Of a stretch of DNA of 64,000 nt, positions 28,159 through 36,209 are shown in pieces. Both the position numbers and the translations under genes were made by a program. How positions within the stretch are numbered: position 1 is the stretch's first letter; the number at the start of each line of letters is the position of its first letter. The DNA is from Anaerolineae bacterium (GTDB lineage Bacteria; Chloroflexota; Anaerolineae; 4572-78; J111), in NCBI GenBank assembly GCA_022071955.1, contig JAJVIM010000016.1:24895-88894 (forward strand). The letters are read 5' to 3'. The notes under the pieces were generated by a model. It was not told where the DNA came from and ran no database searches. It saw nothing but the letters and a program-made list of their open reading frames with translations.

Positions 28159-29283
28159 ATGGCAGATACAGCACCAAATGTGGGGGCCTTTGCCAGCCTG
28201 GCTAAAGAGAGCTTGCAGCTTGTTTTTGATGCGCTCCGCCATCAAGGTTTCACGCTGGTTGGTCCCACCCTTAACGAAGGCGTGATTGTGTGTGATGAAA
28301 TTACAGCCATCACCGATCTGCCTATTGATTGGACCGACCAGCAGGAGGCCGGCCAGTACCGGTTATCTCGCCGGGGCGACGGAGCCTATTTTGGCTATGT
28401 AGTGGGGCCACACTCGTGGAAAAAATTTTTGTTCCCGCCCCGGCTCAAACTGTTTTCCGTGCAGCGAGAAAACGGCTCGTTCAAAGTTGTCCAGCCGATA
28501 GAAAAACCGCCCCAATACGCTTTTATTGGCGTGCGCCCCTGCGATGTCCACGCCATCGCCGAGCAGGACAAGGTGTTTTTGCAAGGCCCGTTTCACGACC
28601 CCCACTACAAAGCCCGCCGCCAGCGCGCCTTTATTCTGGCCGTTAATTGCACCGAACCGGGCGGCACCTGCTTTTGCGCGTCGATGCGTACCGGCCCCAA
28701 AGTTCACGCCGGGTTTGACCTGGCCTTAACCGAACTGGACGACATGTTTCTGCTGGAAGTTGGTTCTGAAATGGGGCGGCAGGTGCTGCAAAATGTTGAC
28801 TGGCGGCCGGCCGGCGCGTTTGAGCTGCAAGCCGCCCGCCGCGCTTTGGCCGAGGCGGAAAATAATATGGGCCGCCGGCTCGATACCTCTGACCTGCCCA
28901 ATTTGCTGTACCAAAATCTGGAACACGCCCAGTGGGATGTGGTTGGCCAAACCTGCCTGAGCTGCGCCAACTGCACCCAGGTCTGCCCCACCTGCTTTTG
29001 CAACGATGTTGAAGAAGTGAGCGATCTGACCGGCCAAAATCTGGAGCGGGTGCGGGTGTGGGACTCGTGCTTTAGCCTGGATTTTTCTCACGTGCACGGC
29101 GGCAATATTCGGCCCGGCGTCCGCTCGCGGTACCGGCAGTGGCTTACCCACAAACTCGGCGCCTGGGTTGACCAGTTTGGCGAGTTTGGCTGCGTGGGCT
29201 GTGGCCGCTGCATTACCTGGTGCCCGGTAGGCATTGACCTGACCCAACAAGTTGAACTGCTCAGAAAGGAGGCCGTCCGATGA
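28159..29283 (+). CDS. hydB: Group 3b hydrogenase beta subunit (4Fe-4S electron transfer)
   Basis: A 374-residue iron-sulfur subunit of the HydB/anaerobic sulfite reductase A family. Two ferredoxin-type [4Fe-4S] motifs are in the C-terminal third (CLSCANCTQVCPTCFC and CVGCGRCITWCPVG). Further cysteines (FIGVRPCDVHAI and the CFCASMRTGP stretch) are as in AsrA. It moves electrons between the NAD(P)H-binding gamma subunit and the NiFe subunits. AAAGGAG lies 8 nt before the ATG. It opens the operon hydBGDA and overlaps hydG by 4 bp (ATGA). Confidence 0.92.
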   Translation: MADTAPNVGAFASLAKESLQLVFDALRHQGFTLVGPTLNEGVIVCDEITAITDLPIDWTDQQEAGQYRLSRRGDGAYFGYVVGPHSWKKFLFPPRLKLFSVQRENGSFKVVQPIEKPPQYAFIGVRPCDVHAIAEQDKVFLQGPFHDPHYKARRQRAFILAVNCTEPGGTCFCASMRTGPKVHAGFDLALTELDDMFLLEVGSEMGRQVLQNVDWRPAGAFELQAARRALAEAENNMGRRLDTSDLPNLLYQNLEHAQWDVVGQTCLSCANCTQVCPTCFCNDVEEVSDLTGQNLERVRVWDSCFSLDFSHVHGGNIRPGVRSRYRQWLTHKLGAWVDQFGEFGCVGCGRCITWCPVGIDLTQQVELLRKEAVR

Positions 29284-30161
29284 TTGCCACTGCCAGCCCC
29301 ACCCTGGCCGCGCCGGCAGCCAACAACAAAACCATTGGGGCCATGCTGCCGCACCCGGCTAAAGTTGTCAGCGTTAAAGAAGAAGCCTACGCCATTGCCA
29401 CCTACAACCTGGAATTTGAAGATGAGTATTTGCGGCAAAATTTCAGCTTCCGGTCGGGCCAGTTCAACATGCTCTATTTGCCCGGCATCGGCGAGGTGCC
29501 CATCTCCATCAGCTCTGATCCCGCCGAGCCGCAGCTTTTGGGCCACACCATTCGCTTTGCCGGCAACGTTACCCGGGCCATCAGCCGGCTCAAACCCGGC
29601 GACGTGATTGGCCTGCGCGGGCCGTTTGGCAGCACCTGGCCGTTTCGGCGGGTAATGGGACAGGACATTTGCATTGTTACCGGCGGCATTGGCCTGGCCC
29701 CGCTACGGCCCATCATTTACACCATTCTGCGCCATCGCGCCGAGTTTGGCCGGGTCTTTTTGCTGTACGGCGCGCGCACCCCCGGCGACCTGCTCTACAC
29801 CGACGAGTTTGAAACGTGGCAGGCCCACAACATACAGGTGCGGGCTACCGTTGACCGCGCCGACGAAGCCTGGCGCGGCCACGTGGGCGTGGTGCCGATG
29901 CTTTTTTATCACCTGCGGCTCGATGCCAAAAACACCACGGTTCTCACCTGCGGCCCGGAAATTATGATCCGCTTTGTCATTTACGAGGCGATGGCCCGCC
30001 GCATTCCCAAAGAGCGAATTTACGTTTCAATGGAGCGCAATATGAAATGCGCGCTGGGCACCTGCGGCCACTGCCAGTTTGGGCCAACATTCATCTGCAA
30101 AGATGGGCCGGTGCTGTCGTTTGCCCAGATTGAACCATTTTTTGGTGTGGAGGATTTTTAA
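29280..30161 (+). CDS. hydG: Group 3b hydrogenase gamma subunit (FAD/NAD(P)H)
   Basis: A 293-residue ferredoxin-NADP reductase-like diaphorase subunit. The FAD-binding part has [13 protein letters not shown] and [15 protein letters not shown]; the nucleotide-binding part has [15 protein letters not shown] and [12 protein letters not shown]-terminal [2Fe-2S] motif of the dihydroorotate dehydrogenase K type is seen as [21 protein letters not shown]. It exchanges electrons with NAD(P)H. Here hydG means the sulfhydrogenase gamma subunit, not the [FeFe]-hydrogenase maturase of the same name. It overlaps hydB by 4 bp and hydD by 1 bp. Confidence 0.92.
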   Translation: MIATASPTLAAPAANNKTIGAMLPHPAKVVSVKEEAYAIATYNLEFEDEYLRQNFSFRSGQFNMLYLPGIGEVPISISSDPAEPQLLGHTIRFAGNVTRAISRLKPGDVIGLRGPFGSTWPFRRVMGQDICIVTGGIGLAPLRPIIYTILRHRAEFGRVFLLYGARTPGDLLYTDEFETWQAHNIQVRATVDRADEAWRGHVGVVPMLFYHLRLDAKNTTVLTCGPEIMIRFVIYEAMARRIPKERIYVSMERNMKCALGTCGHCQFGPTFICKDGPVLSFAQIEPFFGVEDF

Positions 30162-30964
30162 TGAGCGCTCATAACGGAAAATCCAAAAACGGTAAACCCC
30201 GCCTGGCCGTGTTTAAATTCGCCTCGTGCGATGGCTGCCAGCTTTCGCTGCTGGATGCCGAGGACGAACTGCTGGCCGTGGCCGGCGCGGTTGAAATTGC
30301 CTATTTTGTTGAAGCCCGGCGGCAAACGCTGGCCGGCCCGTATGATGTGTCGCTGGTGGAAGGCTCGGTGACCACGCCGGAAGAGGAGGAGCGCATTCAG
30401 GAAGTGCGGCGGCAAAGCAAATATCTGGTGGCCATCGGCGCGTGCGCCACCGCCGGCGGCATTCAATCGCTGCGCAACTGGCGCAATGTCGATGACTTTA
30501 TCAGCACCGTGTACGCCCACCCGGAATTTATCGATACCCTGGCCCTGTCTACGCCCATCAGCGAGCACGTGCAGGTGGATTTTGAGCTGCGCGGCTGTCC
30601 CATCAACAAAAAACAACTGCTGCAAGTGATCACCGCCTTGCTCATTGGCCGCCAGCCGCGCCTGCCCACCTACAGCGTTTGCGTTGAGTGCAAACGGCGC
30701 AGCACCCCGTGCGTGCTGGTGGCCCAGGGCATCCCGTGCATGGGGCCGGTGACCCAGGCCGGCTGCGGCGCGATTTGCCCGGCGTACAATCGCGGCTGTT
30801 ACGGCTGCTACGGGCCAATGGAAGCGGCCAACACAGAATCGCTGGGCCAGCAATTCATCACCCTGGGCGCGTCAGCGGCGGAGACCGTGCGCATGTTCAG
30901 AAATTTCAATGGCTACGCCGATGCCTTCCGCATCGCCAGTGATCGCTTTGAGGAGGCTGATTAA
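30161..30964 (+). CDS. hydD: Group 3b [NiFe] hydrogenase small (delta) subunit
   Basis: A 267-residue small subunit. The proximal [4Fe-4S] ligands begin at [13 protein letters not shown] (Cys23 and Cys26), followed by [10 protein letters not shown] and RGCPINK. The C-terminal part has additional cluster cysteines ([32 protein letters not shown] with the long string broken here at several cysteines). No signal peptide, so the enzyme is cytoplasmic. It overlaps its neighbours by one base on each side, showing tight translational coupling. Confidence 0.94.
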   Translation: MSAHNGKSKNGKPRLAVFKFASCDGCQLSLLDAEDELLAVAGAVEIAYFVEARRQTLAGPYDVSLVEGSVTTPEEEERIQEVRRQSKYLVAIGACATAGGIQSLRNWRNVDDFISTVYAHPEFIDTLALSTPISEHVQVDFELRGCPINKKQLLQVITALLIGRQPRLPTYSVCVECKRRSTPCVLVAQGIPCMGPVTQAGCGAICPAYNRGCYGCYGPMEAANTESLGQQFITLGASAAETVRMFRNFNGYADAFRIASDRFEEAD

Positions 30965-32274
30965 TGACTACCAAAACCGTTACCCGCCGCGAAATCAAAG
31001 TTGATTACATGGCTCGGGTTGAGGGCGAAGGCGCGCTCGATATCGTCACCGAAAACGGCCAGGTAACCCAGTTGCAATTGCGCATTTTTGAGCCGCCCCG
31101 CTTTTTTGAGGCGTTTTTGCAGGGCCGCCACTTTAACGATGTGCCGGATATTACCGCCCGCATTTGCGGCATTTGCCCGGTGGCCTACCAGATGAGTTCG
31201 GTGCACGCGCTGGAAAAAATAATGGACATCACCATCACCCCGGAAATTCGCGCCCTGCGCCGCCTGTTTTACTGCGCCGAGTGGATTGAAAGCCACGTGC
31301 TGCACATTTACCTGCTGCACGCCCCCGATTTTTTGGGCTACGAAAGCGCCATCGCCATGGCCGCCAACCCGGAACTGAAACCGGTGGTGGAGCGCGCCCT
31401 GCGCATGAAAAAAATCGGCAACCAACTGCTGGCGGTTATCGGCGGGCGAGAGGTGCATCCCATTTCGCCGTGCGTGGGCGGCTGGTATCGCGCGCCCCGC
31501 CGCGAGGAATTGCTGGCGTTAAAAGATGAGCTGGAGTGGGGCTTGCAGGCCGCCATCGAGACCGTGGCCCTGACCGGCACGCTCGACTTTCCCCATTTTG
31601 CGCCGGAGTACGAGTTTGTGTCGCTGGCCCACCCCGACGAGTTCCCCATGAACGAGGGGCGGGTGGTTTCGTCGCAGGGGCTGGACATCGAGGTGGAGGA
31701 GTTTGAAACCTACTTTGCCGAGGAGCATGTGGCTCACTCCAACGCTCTGCACGCCCAGCGCACCAACGGCGAAAGCTACTTTGTGGGGCCGCTGGCGCGG
31801 GTCAATCTCAACCTGGAATTGCTCTCGCCAGAGGCCAAAAAGGCGCTCATCAAAACCGGGTTAAAATTCCCCAGCCACAACCCGTTTATGAGCATTGTGG
31901 CCCGCGCTGTGGAAACCGTTCACGCTTTTGAGGAGGCGCTGCACATTATCAACGCCTACCAAATGCCGCAGCCCAGCCGCATGCCGGTCCGGCCCAAAGC
32001 CGGCGAAGCCAATCACATCACCGAAGCGCCGCGTGGCATGCTTTACCACCGCTACCGGCTCGATGAGGCCGGGTTGGTGCAGGAAGCCCACATTTGGGCG
32101 CCCACCTCGCAAAATCTCAAACGGATTGAAGATGACCTGCGCGCTTTTGTGCCCGGCATTCTGGAGTTGCCGCTGGAAGACGCCACCTGGCGCTGCGAGC
32201 AACTGGTGCGCAATTACGATCCCTGTATTTCGTGCGCCACGCATTTTTTGCGGTTAAACATTCAGCGCCGGTGA
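30964..32274 (+). CDS. hydA: Group 3b [NiFe] hydrogenase large (alpha) subunit
   Basis: A 436-residue catalytic subunit. Nickel ligands are in the L1 motif RICGICP (Cys68, Cys71) and the L2 motif DPCISCATH (Cys421, Cys424, His427). Only nine residues follow His427, a short C-terminal extension for the maturation protease. With HydB, HydG and HydD it forms a bidirectional NADP-linked hydrogenase, which could evolve H2 or take it up. The stop codon TGA is the first part of TGAGTAGTTAC, which begins the downstream repeat copy. The protease gene follows after 186 bp. Confidence 0.95.
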   Translation: MTTKTVTRREIKVDYMARVEGEGALDIVTENGQVTQLQLRIFEPPRFFEAFLQGRHFNDVPDITARICGICPVAYQMSSVHALEKIMDITITPEIRALRRLFYCAEWIESHVLHIYLLHAPDFLGYESAIAMAANPELKPVVERALRMKKIGNQLLAVIGGREVHPISPCVGGWYRAPRREELLALKDELEWGLQAAIETVALTGTLDFPHFAPEYEFVSLAHPDEFPMNEGRVVSSQGLDIEVEEFETYFAEEHVAHSNALHAQRTNGESYFVGPLARVNLNLELLSPEAKKALIKTGLKFPSHNPFMSIVARAVETVHAFEEALHIINAYQMPQPSRMPVRPKAGEANHITEAPRGMLYHRYRLDEAGLVQEAHIWAPTSQNLKRIEDDLRAFVPGILELPLEDATWRCEQLVRNYDPCISCATHFLRLNIQRR

Positions 32275-32437
32275 GTAGTTACAAAATATCGTAGGGGCGG
32301 TTCGCGAACCGCCCCTACATTCGTAGAAAGTGGAGTCCAAAACTACAGTTTTGGACTCCCGTCACAATTTTTAAGAGTTGGGTCAGGAATCTTCTACCCC
32401 CTAACTCCAAATTCCTGACTCCTGAATCCTGTTTTCA
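32272..32437 (+). repeat. Flanking repeat downstream of hydrogenase operon (copy B)
   Basis: TGAGTAGTTAC overlaps the hydA stop codon and is followed by the perfect palindrome 32291-32318, the block CATTCGTAGAAAG, a hairpin (32332-32343 with 32348-32359, loop TACA) and a terminal AATTCCTGACTCCTGAATCC block. The order matches copy A at 27842-28036. It lies between hydA and its presumed protease gene. Confidence 0.7.
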
Positions 32438-32460
32438 AATGAGTTTACCATCGAACTGGA

Positions 32461-32955
32461 TTGTCAAAACCTGTGAAAATTTCCATTGTCGGGTTGGGGA
32501 ATGCCTGGGCCACCGATGACGGCGTGGGGCCGGCGGTAATCCGGGCGCTGCAATCAAAAGAAATGCCGGTACAGCATCAGTTCAGCCTGTTCACCCTGTC
32601 GTACGCCGCCCCGGAACTGCTCGACTACATGCAGGGTTGCGAGTTGCTGATTCTGATCGATGCGGTTTACAGCGGCCAAAAACCGGGCACCGTTCACTGC
32701 CACAGGTGGCAGCCCAACTTGCTGGCCGAACGGGGAATTGAGCGGGTCTCGATGCACGGGTTGGGTGTGGCCGATATACTGTCGCTGGCGCAGGTATTGC
32801 AGCAACTGCCGCCCTGTGTTGTATTGTGGGGGGTTGAAGTGGCCAGTACCCGGCCCGGCCCGGACCTGTCGCCGCTGGTGGCGCGAGCTGTGCCGGTTGT
32901 GGCGACAAAAATTCACCGGCAGCTAACGAAAAATAAACCCTGCCCGTCGTTCTGA
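32461..32955 (+). CDS. Hydrogenase maturation endopeptidase (HycI/HyaD family)
   Basis: A 164-residue peptidase that would remove the C-terminal extension of the large subunit after nickel insertion. The N-terminal GLGNAWATDDGVGP matches the family signature GxGNxxxxDDGxG; the second metal-ligand Asp is in LLILIDAVYSG, and a conserved His lies in SMHGLGVADI. The start is uncertain: TTG at 32461 or GTG at 32473, neither with a strong ribosome site. It follows hydA, so HydA is the probable substrate. Confidence 0.85.
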   Translation: MSKPVKISIVGLGNAWATDDGVGPAVIRALQSKEMPVQHQFSLFTLSYAAPELLDYMQGCELLILIDAVYSGQKPGTVHCHRWQPNLLAERGIERVSMHGLGVADILSLAQVLQQLPPCVVLWGVEVASTRPGPDLSPLVARAVPVVATKIHRQLTKNKPCPSF

Positions 32956-32976
32956 AGATAACCTGGAGGGGTAACC

Positions 32977-33444
32977 ATGAGCAACGATACTATCCTGGAT
33001 TTACTCAAAGAATTGCACTTTACCCAGGATTTTGAGCCACAGTATTTGGAAAAGTTGGCTCAACTGGCTCGCACGGCCTACTTTCCGCCCAATGATGCGC
33101 TTTTCAAAGAAGGCGATATGGGCGACACCATTTATCTGATCACCGAGGGGCAGGTGAGCATTGAATTTTACGTGCCGGGGCGGGGGCCAATCAAGGTGAT
33201 GACTCTCAGTGCGGGCGAGTTGGTCGGCTGGTCGCCGTTTTTTGCGGGAAAACTCTACACTGCCACAGCCCGGGCGCTCATACCAACCCACGTGCTGGCC
33301 TTCAACGGCACCGACTTGCAGGTATTGTGCCAGGTTGACCATGCATTGGGGTGCGTGCTCGCCTGGCGGGTAGCCGAAGTGGTTACCGGCCGATTGAAAG
33401 CCACTCGCTTGCAGCTATTGGATATTTTTGCGTCTGCTGATTAA
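32977..33444 (+). CDS. Cyclic-nucleotide-binding-domain protein without HTH (second copy)
   Basis: A 155-residue cNMP-binding beta-roll protein (about 20-120: NDALFKEGDMGDTIYLITEGQ, LSAGELVGWSPFF) plus a C-terminal helix, with no DNA-binding domain. It resembles the 159-residue protein at 26843-27322 in length, FGW/VGW motif and C-terminal RLxxxRLQLLD-type helix, so the two look like paralogues. CTGGAGG lies 7 nt before the ATG. It is the last gene of the hydrogenase cluster before a terminator. Its presence in two redox operons hints at a role as accessory or sensing subunit. Confidence 0.82.
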   Translation: MSNDTILDLLKELHFTQDFEPQYLEKLAQLARTAYFPPNDALFKEGDMGDTIYLITEGQVSIEFYVPGRGPIKVMTLSAGELVGWSPFFAGKLYTATARALIPTHVLAFNGTDLQVLCQVDHALGCVLAWRVAEVVTGRLKATRLQLLDIFASAD

Positions 33445-33460
33445 CCGGTTACACCAAAAT

Positions 33461-33488
33461 CGGGAGCAGTTGGATGCTGCTCCCGTTT
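33461..33488 (+). terminator. Rho-independent terminator
   Basis: CGGGAGCAG at 33461-33469 and CTGCTCCCG at 33477-33485 pair perfectly around a 7-nt loop, followed by TTTGG. It ends the hydBGDA cluster. Confidence 0.72.
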
Positions 33489-33494
33489 GGGGTT

Positions 33495-33803
33495 TTACGC
33501 TTCTTCGCCGGGCCGGCCGCTGCAGGGTGCTCCATCCCAGTCAATTGAAGCCGCTTTCAGTAAGTGGTAAACTTCATCTTCCAGGGTAATGTGCGGGTCG
33601 GTTTCACCTAATTCTGCCCAGCGCCCCAAATGGTCTTGAATGCGGGCGGCCAGAGCGTCGGCAAACGGCTGAAACACGCCGCGAGTATCCGCTTCAATTA
33701 ATCGGGCCAGGTGAACACTGCCACACAGATCGCCCTTGTGCATGCTCTGCACCAGGTTTTCGGCTTCTTTTTCCAGGTTTACTGCAACATATCCGGCTAA
33801 CAT
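33495..33803 (-). CDS. Small helical protein of unknown function
   Basis: A 102-residue protein, predominantly helical by composition, rich in acidic residues, with two cysteines (GDLCGSV and GAPCSGRPGEE). I do not recognise the family. It starts 21 bp after the stop of the GltD-like gene on the same strand, with GGAAAGGAAA upstream of the ATG, so the two are almost certainly co-transcribed. It may be an accessory subunit or small regulator of that flavoprotein. Confidence 0.6.
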   Translation of the reverse strand: MLAGYVAVNLEKEAENLVQSMHKGDLCGSVHLARLIEADTRGVFQPFADALAARIQDHLGRWAELGETDPHITLEDEVYHLLKAASIDWDGAPCSGRPGEEA

Positions 33804-33824
33804 TATTATTTCCTTTCCTGCTTA

Positions 33825-35285
33825 TCATGTCTTTTTGTTGTCGGGGTCTATCCAGGGGATGGATTCTCCTCGTAAATACGCGTCGATGTTGTTGGCGGCG
33901 TTGTGGGCCGTGGCTATCGCGGTAATAACCAGATCGGGGCCGTGAACGTTGTCTCCGGCGGCAAATACACCCGGACGAGACGTTGCGCCCAATTCTTCGT
34001 TAGTTAAAATCAAGCCCCATTTATAGGTGCGCAGGTTTTCGGTTTTTTCACCCAAAAATGGGTCTGGCCAGTAGCCGACCGCTAAAATAACTGTGTCAAC
34101 TTCCTGAATAAATTCAGACCCCTCAATTTTAATCGGGCGGCGGCGTCCTGACGAATCCGGCGCGCCCAATTCCATGTTGATGACTTTCATGGCTTTGACC
34201 TGCCCGGCTTCATCGCCAATGTATTCTACTGGGGCCTGCAAATAGTTGATTTTTACGCCTTCTTCCAGACAGATGGCTCGTTCAGTTTTGTTGCCCGGCA
34301 TCTCAATTTCGGTGCGGCGATAGATGATCGTCACCTCTTTTGCGCCCAACCGAATTGAACTGCGGGCGCAGTCTACTGCGGTATCTCCGCCGCCGATCAC
34401 GGCCACGCGCCGGCCAATTTTTGGCCGCTCGCGCCGGTCCGGGGGCAGCATTTCTGTGGGTACGTTGGCCCGGATCAGAAAATCGGTGGAGTTATAAATG
34501 CCCTGTAACTTCTCGCCGGGAATATTCATTGTGGCTTCAACGCCCGCCCCGGTGCCCAAAAATACCGCGTCATACTGCCGCAGCAGATCGTCAACTGTAA
34601 TCGACTCGCCGATGCGGGTATTGGTGATAAAGTTTACCCCGGCGTCTTCCAGATCGCGAATTTTGTTGAGAACCACGTATTTGTTGAGCTTGAAGCTGGG
34701 GATGCCGTAAATGAGCACGCCACCGGGCACCGGCCAGGCTTCGTAAACCGTCACTTGATGGCCTCGTTTAACTAAATCTTCGGCCACGGTGATGCCGGCC
34801 GGCCCGGACCCGACCACCGCCACGCGCTTGCCGCTTTTTACCTGCGGCACCTCAATGGATAGCGCCCCGGCTTTGCGGGCAATATCGGCGGCAAACGCTT
34901 CTAATTTGCCAATGGATGTGGACCCGTAACCGCGGCTCAAAACGCATCCCCTTTGGCACAGATTGGGGCACACCCGCCCGCACACCTCCGGCAGTGGGCT
35001 GGTAGCGGCAAAAACTTTGGCTGCGCCCACAAAATCTCCCTGGCTGATCAACCACAGCGCTTCGGGAATATCGTTGCCGGCCGGGCAGTTGAGCATGCAA
35101 GCCTGCGGCTCCGGGCATTGAATACAACGCGATGCCTCGGCTTTGGCCGATTCAATATCAAACCCGCATATAACTTCATCAAAATCGGCCACCCGTTCTT
35201 CAACGGTGCGTTTTCCGTATTCCACCGGTAGTTGGTGGGTTCTGGTTTTGCGATCAATAACGCGGTAAAATGCTTCTGTACTCAT
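33825..35285 (-). CDS. GltD/NfnB-like FAD- and NAD(P)-dependent oxidoreductase
   Basis: A 486-residue protein of the glutamate synthase small-subunit type. The N-terminal Fer4_20 domain holds the two [4Fe-4S] cysteine clusters (CIQCPEPQACMLNCP and CGRVCPNLCQRGC). Then come the FAD motif VAVVGSGPAGITVAEDL, a NADPH-binding VAVIGGGDTAVDCAR, and a C-terminal FAD contact VFAAGDNVHGPDLVI. The start (MSTEAFYRV, 35285) has AGAGGAG about 10 nt upstream. No glutamate synthase large subunit or NfnA partner is next to it. Located between two hydrogenase clusters, it may move electrons between NADPH and ferredoxin or NADH. It has the richest promoter in the window. Confidence 0.85.
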   Translation of the reverse strand: MSTEAFYRVIDRKTRTHQLPVEYGKRTVEERVADFDEVICGFDIESAKAEASRCIQCPEPQACMLNCPAGNDIPEALWLISQGDFVGAAKVFAATSPLPEVCGRVCPNLCQRGCVLSRGYGSTSIGKLEAFAADIARKAGALSIEVPQVKSGKRVAVVGSGPAGITVAEDLVKRGHQVTVYEAWPVPGGVLIYGIPSFKLNKYVVLNKIRDLEDAGVNFITNTRIGESITVDDLLRQYDAVFLGTGAGVEATMNIPGEKLQGIYNSTDFLIRANVPTEMLPPDRRERPKIGRRVAVIGGGDTAVDCARSSIRLGAKEVTIIYRRTEIEMPGNKTERAICLEEGVKINYLQAPVEYIGDEAGQVKAMKVINMELGAPDSSGRRRPIKIEGSEFIQEVDTVILAVGYWPDPFLGEKTENLRTYKWGLILTNEELGATSRPGVFAAGDNVHGPDLVITAIATAHNAANNIDAYLRGESIPWIDPDNKKT

Positions 35286-35394
35286 GGGCCTTGGTCTCCT
35301 CTTTGAAACTCTATCCACTAATAGCGAAAATTCGCCTATAGCGTATCATGGCTGGAATAGAACTGTCAAGAGGGTTTTTCGTAAAGATTCTATA

Positions 35395-35412
35395 TTGTGA
35401 TTTTTTTCACAA
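35395..35412. promoter_or_regulatory. Rex- or Crp-like operator
   Basis: TTGTGATTTTTTTCACAA. It differs from the Rex consensus TTGTGAA-N4-TTCACAA at one base and also fits the CRP core TGTGA-N6-TCACA. It lies just downstream of the start site predicted from the -10 TATGAT at 35430-35425, a position suited to repression. Confidence 0.6.
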
Positions 35413-35424
35413 AATATTGACCCT

Positions 35425-35490
35425 ATCATATCACAGATTTCTGTGGCGAGATAGTGACATTTGTCACGGCAAATTAGTGACATTTGTCAC
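35425..35490 (-). promoter_or_regulatory. Crp/Fnr-type promoter of the GltD-like operon, tandem dyads
   Basis: Two identical dyads GTGACATTTGTCAC at 35454-35467 and 35477-35490, centre-to-centre 23 bp. From the inner dyad, 23 nt lead to the minus-strand hexamer TATGAT at 35430-35425. The dyads are thus near -41.5 and -64.5. Confidence 0.72.
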
Positions 35491-35493
35491 TAA

Positions 35494-35511
35494 TTGTGAA
35501 TGATTTCACAA
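35494..35511. promoter_or_regulatory. Perfect Rex-consensus operator
   Basis: TTGTGAATGATTTCACAA matches TTGTGAA-N4-TTCACAA, the known binding site of the NADH/NAD+-sensing repressor Rex, at all 14 defined positions. It also fits a CRP core. It lies 3 bp beyond the outer Crp-type dyad. Confidence 0.65.
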
Positions 35512-35576
35512 AATTTGCATTTGACTGGCAACTCCGAATTCTTTTTCCGATGGGGTGGAACAGAGCGGAGTAAAAG

Positions 35577-35610
35577 AAAAACGCCTTCGGTTTTTTGCCG
35601 AGGCGTTTTT
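35577..35610. terminator. Bidirectional terminator of the hox operon
   Basis: AAAAACGCC-TTCGG and CCGAGGCGTTTTT pair around a T-rich loop. The minus-strand T run lies just after the stop of the protease gene at 35641. Confidence 0.78.
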
Positions 35611-35640
35611 GGGAAAATTAAGATTTGGGAAACTTTGGGT

Positions 35641-36117
35641 TTAGGCCGGGACAGGCAAAAAGTGAGCTGTTAGCAAAGTTTTAATTTTGTCTTTGGCTCC
35701 GGTGAGCGCGTTTTGAGTCATCTGACTGAGCGATTCGCCGTGGTCAAAATCAATGCCCGGCACAGTGATTAACCAGGCCGGCGGCTGCTGGCCGTACAAG
35801 CGGTAAGCGTAAATCAGCAGCACTTCAGGCAACAGGTGATGCCCCACGCCGGGCGTTGACGATTGGCTGGCCAGGGGCGCAATTTCCAGCTCTGGTGCCG
35901 CGTCGTCGGGGGCTACCGTCCGGGTGTCGGCAAAGATAACTGCCTCAACATCCGGTCTGGCAATATCCACGGCCAGTTCCGGAACAAGTTGCTGCAGGCA
36001 GATGCATTCAACCGGCAGGCCGAGTTCGCGCCCGGTCTGTTCTATTTGCTGGGCTAATTCCAGCCCGCCGCCGTCATCTTGCCGGAGTGAGTTGCCGTAG
36101 CCAATAATCAAAATCAT
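35641..36117 (-). CDS. Hydrogenase maturation protease, HoxH-type
   Basis: A 158-residue peptidase of the HycI/HoxW family: IIGYGNSLRQDDGGGLELAQ at the N-terminus, the second metal-binding Asp in AVIFADTRTV, and a His in PGVGHHLLPEVLL. It lies 92 bp after the hoxH stop codon on the same strand, so HoxH with its 25-residue C-terminal tail is the probable substrate. It is quite different in sequence from the protease at 32461-32955, as expected for proteases specific to one hydrogenase. Confidence 0.85.
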   Translation of the reverse strand: MILIIGYGNSLRQDDGGGLELAQQIEQTGRELGLPVECICLQQLVPELAVDIARPDVEAVIFADTRTVAPDDAAPELEIAPLASQSSTPGVGHHLLPEVLLIYAYRLYGQQPPAWLITVPGIDFDHGESLSQMTQNALTGAKDKIKTLLTAHFLPVPA

Positions 36118-36209
36118 TTTCTGTGCCGTTTGAAACGGAGACTATAGGGGATGGAGGCGGGGCGGCCTCCTATCCCCCGTATGCGAGTCTCCCCTTGCTA
36201 ACCTATAAG

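Larger units (their letters stand above)
35286..35640. other. Regulatory intergenic region upstream of the GltD-like gene
   Basis: From the GltD start outward: a possible sigma-70 promoter (TTGACA at 35369-35364, 18 nt, TACGCT at 35345-35340, minus strand), a Rex-like site 35395-35412, the Crp/Fnr-type promoter 35425-35490, a second Rex-like site 35494-35511, and the terminator of the hox operon at 35577-35610. No gene is seen. Confidence 0.7.
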
